Below, piece after piece: positions 57,710 through 64,000 of a DNA stretch of 64,000 nt; position 1 is the first letter of the stretch; every line of letters begins with the position of its first letter. The stretch is from Eucommia ulmoides (lineage: Eukaryota; Streptophyta; Magnoliopsida; Garryales; Eucommiaceae). The DNA is taken from NCBI GenBank assembly GCA_016647705.1, contig CM028328.1:48168647-48232646 (forward strand). The letters are read 5' to 3'. The notes beneath the pieces are model-generated. The model did no database searches. It worked only from the letters and a program-made list of their open reading frames with translations, and was not told the origin of the DNA. The position numbers were made by a program, and so were the translations under genes.

Positions 57710-58372
57710 GGTGCTAACGCAGACATGAACTTGAATTTAGAAACCAAAATATGAAATCGTCTAAGTAGATGTGCCGTAGTAAAAATATCTGTTATCTGAT
57801 CAGCAATTAATAGAGTATAAACTATCAACATTTTGGAGCATGTAGTGATAGATGAAGTGACAATTAGTCTTGATGTATTTGGTGGCATCATTGTGGGTGA
57901 TTTAAATAATACTCCTATTGTACTAATTTAGAACGATGGCATGAGGGGAACAAACTCCTATGTAAGCAAGGATCAAAGCCAAAATAATTCTTGTGTTACG
58001 TCAGCGATAGCACGATACTCAACTTTATTATTAGAGTGAGCAACCATGGTTTGTTTCTTGTTGTGCCAGAAAATTAAATAGTTGTCCCCGAAAAAATAGT
58101 AACAAATGGTAGAACGTCTGTCATTAAGATCTCCAGCCTAGTCGATGTCAGAATAAGACTGTAAGGTGGGAGCGGATTAGGCTGAAAAATGAAGTCCATG
58201 AAACAAGGTGCCTTTGACATACCCAAGAATATGAATAACAACCGAGTAGTGACTGGTCCAAGGAGTAGACTCAAACTGGAAGACTTGATAGACAACATAG
58301 GTAATATCTGGTTCAGGTATACTAAAATTCCATCTAGTTAGTGATAGAGAGCAACGTCTGGAAGAGAATAGT
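57710..58372 (-). pseudogene. Copia element K: RT end and RNase H
   Basis: Minus strand. RNase H landmarks: GDLNDRRSTICYYFFGDN near 58125, WHNKKQTMVAHSNNKVEYRA near 58065-58005, and ADQITDIFTTAHL near 57790. Upstream is TSHYSVVIHILGYVKGTLFH near 58255-58200 and, beside the insertion, DYSLPDVALYH near 58360. There are numerous stops and at least two frameshifts. The frame is continued on the other side of B* at 63404. Old, dead copy. Confidence 0.75.
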
Positions 58373-59966
58373 TAATAGGTGTAAATTACCTATATATTTT
58401 CAATCGGAATTTGTTAGTTTTTGAGTACGTTTATAGTTATTTTTATATGTTTTAATATGTTTTTATTATTTTTGTACAAAAATAGGTGCGTGGGGTGAAA
58501 AGGTATGAAATCAAAGCGAAACGATGTAATCGAAAGAAAGCGGACGAAGTTACAGTGGATAAATGAGCAAGGAGGCAACATTGTGAAAGAAGCCCACCGC
58601 CTAGGCGTCCAGACCTCCACCTAGGCTATAAAGATGCTAAGAACATTTTTAAGTCCACCGCCTACTTCTTCGCCTAGGCGGTCACCAAACCTGTAAAGTT
58701 GGTATAGGTGTTGTAACTTCAAGGCTATTTTGGACTAAGATTCAATCTGATTTTGGAAACACTCAAAACATGGAAGTTGTATATCTCTTTCTTAGATTTC
58801 CATAGGTTTTTGAATTACCTCAATAAGAGTTCGGATGAATAAGTTACAATCAAAACAAAATTGCAAACCTGGAGTAACTTTACCTAGGCGAAAATCCGGC
58901 AGAAAGTTAACAAACCTAACTTTGCCTAGGCAAAAACCTCTATGCTGAATAAATATTTTTGAGATATTTTTTTGCCTATTTATACCCTTCTCTCCTTCTC
59001 TTTTCCTTCTTCTTTAGCTCATAAGGCCTTAGGCCATATTTTAGGGTTAGGATAAGGGATTTTTTAGGGAGAGCTCTCAACCCAATGTGGAGGATCAACG
59101 AGAAAGCGATCGATCGACGTTTCTAGCGACAAATCTTCGAATATCGGCTAAGTCGCTCATTTCTTATCTTTGTTTTCTTCATTTTGGTAGTTTTTGAGCA
59201 TGTTTAGCTCATTTTACATTGTATAAATGGTTAGGGCCATGAGTTAAACATGGATTGTAATAGGGATTAACGTATTATTTATGGAAATGTAGTTTTGGTT
59301 GAATTTGTGTTTCATTTATGGTTGCTCCTTATAATTTCGATTGTGTTTCCATGTTTTATATGATTATATGCTAGTTTAGATATATTGAGAATACGGAGTT
59401 TGACACTCAGGAGAGGTAATCTCGGATTTGGACTAGGGCTAACACAACACGATAATCTAACAACCCGGGATGGCGTTAGAAAGTGTGCAATCGATGACGT
59501 TGGGGTGAGACTCACGTGACCTAGAGTCGTTAAGATGTTGAGGGGGACTTCGATATTAACACGAAGTCACATATTCCCCCGTCGTACACTCAGAAGAGGT
59601 GGCGAGGGAGTTTACGAATCGAGATTGTCGGATATGCCGAACGCCGTTAATGTTAACTAAAACGAAATCAAACGCATTTAAGTAAATAAAGTTAATCCCT
59701 AGGCAATCTACTCCCCTAAACAATCTCAAATTAGTATTTATAGTATAGTTAACTTAATTAGTATTTTAGTTTAGTATTAGTACTAAATTAAATTCCATTT
59801 TTGACGCCTAGATAAAGTCAGGTTATGACAATCGCGATACTCAATAGTAAAAACACCAATCCCTGTAGATACGATACCCGACCAAAAGGTCCACTATACT
59901 AAAACTTGATCTGTACACTTGCGGTGAAAGTGGCAGCGCTAATTTAGCGGCCACCAAGTTTTTGGT
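58373..59966 (+). repeat. 5' LTR of B*
   Basis: Starts TAATAGGTGTAAATTACC (the 3' copy keeps TGATAGG) and ends GCGGCCACCA. Boxes with core CTAG lie at about 58595-58690 and 58885-58935. TATTTATA at 58977-58984 precedes a pyrimidine-rich leader. The conserved LTR block lies at about 59390-59620. Confidence 0.92.
58977..58984 (+). promoter_or_regulatory. TATA-like element of LTR B*
   Basis: TATTTATA followed by CCCTTCTCTCCTTCTCTTTT. B4 has the same arrangement on its minus strand (near 42970), and the 3' LTR of B* reads TATTTAAG at 62421-62428. Confidence 0.5.
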
Positions 59967-59972
59967 GCCGTT

Positions 59973-59990
59973 GCCGGGGATTGGAAGGAG
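59973..59990 (+). other. Primer-binding site of B*
   Basis: TGGTGCCGTTGCCGGGGA, one mismatch to the tRNA-Asp-type Athila site. Confidence 0.9.
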
Positions 59991-61791
59991 TGTTACTTTT
60001 GATATTGGGAGTAAATAACTTGATTTTAATCTAGGCATTTTTGTATATAATTTTTTTTTGTAGTTTTGTTTTTGTTTCCGGCCTGATGCTTGAAGATGTT
60101 AGATCGACAGGTGCTCTTGCGATTCGATCATTGAATATCTCGCCAGTCTTGAGGGCATGTGTTGGGTTGAATAAATTAAACCAAGAGCTTCTTGGGAGGC
60201 AACCCAGGGTCACAAATAAATTAGATACATCTCCGTCGATTTGAGTCGGAGGCGAGATCATCTCGCCTCCCAGGTATGTGTTCTAAACCCCATCTTTAAT
60301 ATCATGCTATATACTGTCATTGGGATTGCTAACGGCTCATTTAGGACATCACCTGTGTTGAGTTGGTGGTGATGTGTAGTATGTTTTAGTATGTGTTTAT
60401 GTTTTTAGCATGTTTTACTATTATTTTTTTCTCCGTGTGCATGCTTGTTTAGGATTAGTTTGTTAGTTTAGATGTTATTTTGTGCTACGTTTTGACGTCA
60501 TCTAGGCCTTTACTCGATGATGACTCTATCCCCTGATTGTTTTGAGGTTGAGCGTAACGCTTATTCATGTGTGATTCTGTGTGCTTAACGTATCTTCTTA
60601 GTAAAAGTTATTATAGATCCTAAATGCACGAGCACATAAATTCAATATAGCACTATCTAATTGATTTGCACTATCTAATTGATTTGAAACCAATTATCCT
60701 TCACTCAATTTCATGACAATAGGGATTCTAGAACTTGATTTGGGGGAAATTCGAGGCAAAATCCTAGGTGAGGTTGTTTAGGAAATATGATTTAGGCATT
60801 CATTTGATCGACTGAGCCTTTTAAGCTTACCCTGTTAAATCATTACCCTTCGTTACCCTGTCGAAGCCTAAAATCCGTTTCAATTCTGAATACTTAACAA
60901 ATACCATAGCCAATTGAACTTTTTCCAAACCTACATTGCTAAACTGAAGGCACAATTTGAGTAAATCAAGTTAGCATTTTGCTGCTTGATGTAAGCGGTT
61001 GGGTTAAGGCCAAAATTCTAATTAATTCGGTATTCGAGTACTCACTTTTCCTTTGTCATTCATATATTTTTGCACATTCCTAAAGTTGTAAGAATTCGAA
61101 TACATTTTGGGGTGTGTTACTTAATCATTTTTGCACACTTCTTAAAATGTAGAAATTCGAATGAGTTTGGGAGTGTGTTAAAAAACAAATCATTTCGTTT
61201 TTACATGACAAGTGAGTACGACGTTCATAAACGTTTGTTCAGGGTTGTTCCTAATTAAACTATGGGGTTTCGAGTGTGATAGTGCCAAGCATGTGCCTTG
61301 GGTAACGTCAAGTTAACAACGTTAACCTATTTTCTATTCCAAAATACCCGTGTACATTATTCCGAAACTGAACCAAGCCCTACTGATCTTCATGAACCTC
61401 CGAGCCTACATTAGTGGAGAATAGATCCTGGGTCAGATATATGGAATCCCTATACCTAAAAGGTTTTAGTCATGATCTTTATTTAGGGACAATCCCATCT
61501 AATTAATGGATAGTAGTATATTTGAGTTTAATCACACACACTTAAATAGGATCTAGAATGGCGCTTACTATTTTTGATCGTTAAAATTCTTGAACACCAC
61601 ATGGTGTGATTTATGTTTGAACTTGATAAGATTGGGGGCCGATGAAGGAAAAATCCTTCGGCCGGCAGATGATAATCAAAACTTACACGTTTTTATTTTT
61701 AGTTTTCAATTTCGTAATTAGTTTTTATATTTTCTCGTATTGTGTGGGTGTTTTATTCAAGGACTAGCAAAATTCTGAGTTTAGGGGTATT
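59991..61791 (+). other. Internal non-coding region of B*
   Basis: Contains the relic gag start (CTTGAAGATGTTAGATCGAC, 60088-60107), hairpins at 60192-60206 and 60248-60270, and a 3' region homologous to A and C. It includes GACAATAGGGATTCTAGAAC (60714-60733), which is near-identical in C at 20897. It ends with the polypurine tract TTTAGGGGTATT (61780-61791). A duplicated segment lies at 61066-61180. Confidence 0.8.
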
Positions 61792-63398
61792 TGATAGGTG
61801 TAAATTACCTATGTATTTTCAATCCGAATTTGTTAGTTTTCGAGTATATTTATAGTTATTTTTATATATTTTAATATGTTTTAATTCTTTTTGTATTAAA
61901 ATAGGTGCGTGGGGTGAAAAGGTATGAAATCAGAGCGAAAATGATGTGATCAAACCAAAGCGGACGAAGTTACGGTGGATAAATGAGCAAGAAGGCAACA
62001 TTGTGAAAGAAGCCTACCGCCTAGGTGTCCATACCTCTACCTAGGCTATGAAGATGCTGAGAACATTTTCAAGTCCACTGCCTACTTCTTCGCCTAGGCT
62101 GTCACCAAACCTGCAAAGCCGGTATAGGTGTTGTAACTTCAAGGCTATTTTGGACTACGATGCAATCCAATTTTGGAAGCAAACACTCAAAAAATAGAAG
62201 TTGTATATATTTTTCTTAGATTTCCATAAGTTTTTGAATCACCTCAATCGGAGTTTGGATGAAGAAGTTACAGTCAAAACAAAATTACAAACCTGCAGTA
62301 ACTTTTCCTGGGCGAAGTTTCCTTCGCCCAGGCAAATATCTGGCAGAAAGTTAGCCGATCCAACTTCGCCTAGGCTAAATCCTCTACGCAGAATAGATAT
62401 TTTGGAGATATGTTTTGGCCTATTTAAGCCCTTCTCTCCTCCTCTCTTTCCTCTTCTTCAGCTCCTAAGGCCTTAGGCCATATTTTAGGATTAGGATAAG
62501 GGATTTTTGAGGGAGAGCTCTCAACCCGAGGTGGAGGATCAATGAGGAAGCGATCAATCGACGTTTTTAGCGACAAATCTTCAGATATCAGCTAAGTCGC
62601 TCGTTTCATCTCTTTGTTTTCTTCATTTTAGTAGTTGTTGAGTATGTTTAGCTTGTTTTACATTGTATAAATGGTTAGGGCCATGAGTTAAACATAGATT
62701 GTAATAGGGATTAACATATTATTTATGAAAATGTAGTTTTGGTTGAATTTGTGTTTTGTTTATGGTTGTTTCTTATAATTTCGATTGTGTTGCCGTGTTT
62801 TCTATGATTATATTCTAGTTTAGATATATTGAGAATATGGGGTTTGACACTCGGGAGAGGAAACCACGAATTCGGACTGGGATTAACACAACACGACAAT
62901 CTAATGACCCCGGACGGCATTAGAAAGTGTGCAATCGATGACGTTGGGGTGAGACTCACCTAACCTAGAGTCGTTAAGACAATGAGGGGGACTTTGAAGT
63001 TGACACGAAGTCATATATTCCCCCGTCTTACACTCAAAAGAGGTGGCGAGGGAGTTTATGAACTTAGATTGTCGGATACGCCGATCGCCGTTAGTGTTAA
63101 CTAAAACGAAATCAAACGCATTTAAGTGAATAAAGTTAATCCCTAGGCAGTTTACTCCCCTAAACAATCTTAAATTAGTATTTATAGTATAGTTAACTTA
63201 ATTAGTATTTTAGTTTAGTATTAGTATGAAATTAAATTCCATTTTTGTCGCCTAGATAAAGTCAGGTTATGACAATTGCGATACTCAATAGTAACAACAC
63301 CAATCCCTGTGGATATGATACCTGACCGAAAGGTCCACTATACTAAAACTTGATCCGTACGCTTGCGGTGAAAGTGGCAGCTCTAATTTTGGCGACGA
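61792..63398 (+). repeat. 3' LTR of B*
   Basis: Starts TGATAGGTGTAAATTACC and is colinear with 58373-59966, ending TTTTGGCGACGA. Followed by ATAGT. Confidence 0.92.
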
Positions 63399-63403
63399 AT
63401 AGT

Positions 63404-64000
63404 CATCTATTAGATTAAGTTTGGTATTCGACTCTAAAAAAGAATTGACAATTGTGGAGTTTGTGATTCTAGCCTTGGAGATCAAAGACATGTTTGGTAC
63501 GAGAGAGAAAGTATTGATATGAACTAAATGAAACTTCGAGTTCAAGAAAATAAGTGAGCACGCCAAGGTTTTTCATCTAGAATTGAATACTGAGAAATTT
63601 TTTTAGTTTCAAGATACCGCGTAGATCATTCCATGTAATGATCATGTCATCCATTTTAATAAAATAAGGATAATATCATTGTTATTTCAGGTAAGAAACA
63701 ATGTAAAATCATGAGCATTGGATGAAACACTAAACTGGTGGATGGTGGTGCTAAATTTTGAGCACCAAGCTCGCAGAACTTGTTTGAGACCATATACGGA
63801 ATGAAAAATGTGATATACTTTGTCTTAATAAGCATCTAGGATAGGAGGGGTACTCATATATACTTAATCAATGAGGTCGCGTGGAAGAATTCATTATTGA
63901 CATTCATATGAAAAGAGTTTATTCGTGAATGACAATGACAACAAATAGAGTATGGACAAATGTGAGTCTGGCTACTGGAGCAAAGTTTTCATCGTAGTCA
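63404..64000 (-). pseudogene. Copia element K: reverse transcriptase part
   Basis: Minus strand, entering from beyond the window. Landmarks are YDENFAPVARLTFVHTL near 63995, then, in other frames, a segment corresponding to the GLKQA region near 63780, KMDDMIIT near 63650 (the YVDD catalytic box with Tyr-Val lost), NLGVLTYFLELEV near 63570, and NTKLNLIDDYS beside the insertion point. There are many stops. The frame matches 58372 downward, so B* interrupted an RT that was then still continuous. Confidence 0.78.

Larger units (their letters stand above)
58373..63398 (+). mobile_element. Element B*: coding-free Athila-like element
   Basis: Complete plus-strand element: LTRs 58373-59966 and 61792-63398, target duplication ATAGT at 58368-58372 and 63399-63403, primer site, and polypurine tract. 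The 1.8-kb internal part has no gag or pol. It keeps the first dozen codons of a C-like gag (ATG near 60095, then a stop), the two hairpins, and the shared 3' region. It must be mobilised in trans. Nested in the RT of copia element K. Confidence 0.93.

Overview
This window is nuclear DNA of a flowering plant, most likely a eudicot, from a gene-poor, retrotransposon-packed (heterochromatin-like) region. I see no intact host gene, tRNA, rRNA or CRISPR array. Almost all of it is nested LTR retrotransposons of three lineages. The first is Athila-type Ty3/gypsy, with long LTRs that start TGATAG and a tRNA-Asp-type primer site. The second is Tat/Retand-type Ty3/gypsy, with dual RNase H and an antisense gene. 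The third is Ty1/copia, with an initiator-Met-type primer site and a coiled-coil gag. Every coding region carries stops, frameshifts or lost catalytic residues.

Layout. The substrate (M) is a minisatellite-rich stretch now split into 1-3258, 4585-4610, 17658-17951 and 45594-47048. Inserted in it are a solo LTR E (3259-4584, target duplication TTAAG), a near full-length Athila-like element A (minus strand, 4611-17657, GTAAG), and a gag-only Athila-like element C (plus strand, 17952-45593, TCTAC). A is interrupted inside its integrase by solo LTR B1 (10741-12379, GCGCA/GCGTA). The 3' LTR of C is interrupted by a pol-less copia-type element D (22561-41812). The accessory ORF of D is in turn interrupted by a complete Tat-type element F (minus strand, 26206-38137, GAAGG). 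A rearranged Athila-like piece B4 (41813-45216) separates truncated D from the end of C.

The right third holds a copia LTR fragment (47049-48642), a second pol-less copia-type element G (minus strand, 48643-54795), the 3' end of an Athila-like element H (54796-56361), an LTR fragment J (56362-56708), a possible decayed host-gene or retrocopy fragment (56760-57300), and an old copia element K (minus strand, 57517 to the window end). K is interrupted in its reverse transcriptase region by a coding-free Athila-like element B* (58373-63398, ATAGT).

How the pieces relate. A (gag-pol plus an env-position ORF), C (short gag only) and B* (no coding) share primer site, LTR core block and a long 3' untranslated region, so they look like an autonomous parent and two steps of non-autonomous derivatives. 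The most interesting pattern is that three unrelated lineages (A, D, F) each carry an accessory ORF preceded by its own promoter-like module. In A and D that module uses the same palindromic boxes as the element's own LTR. In F the ORF is antisense, has a TATA box and three well-formed introns, and lies beside a dimeric 99-bp tandem array.
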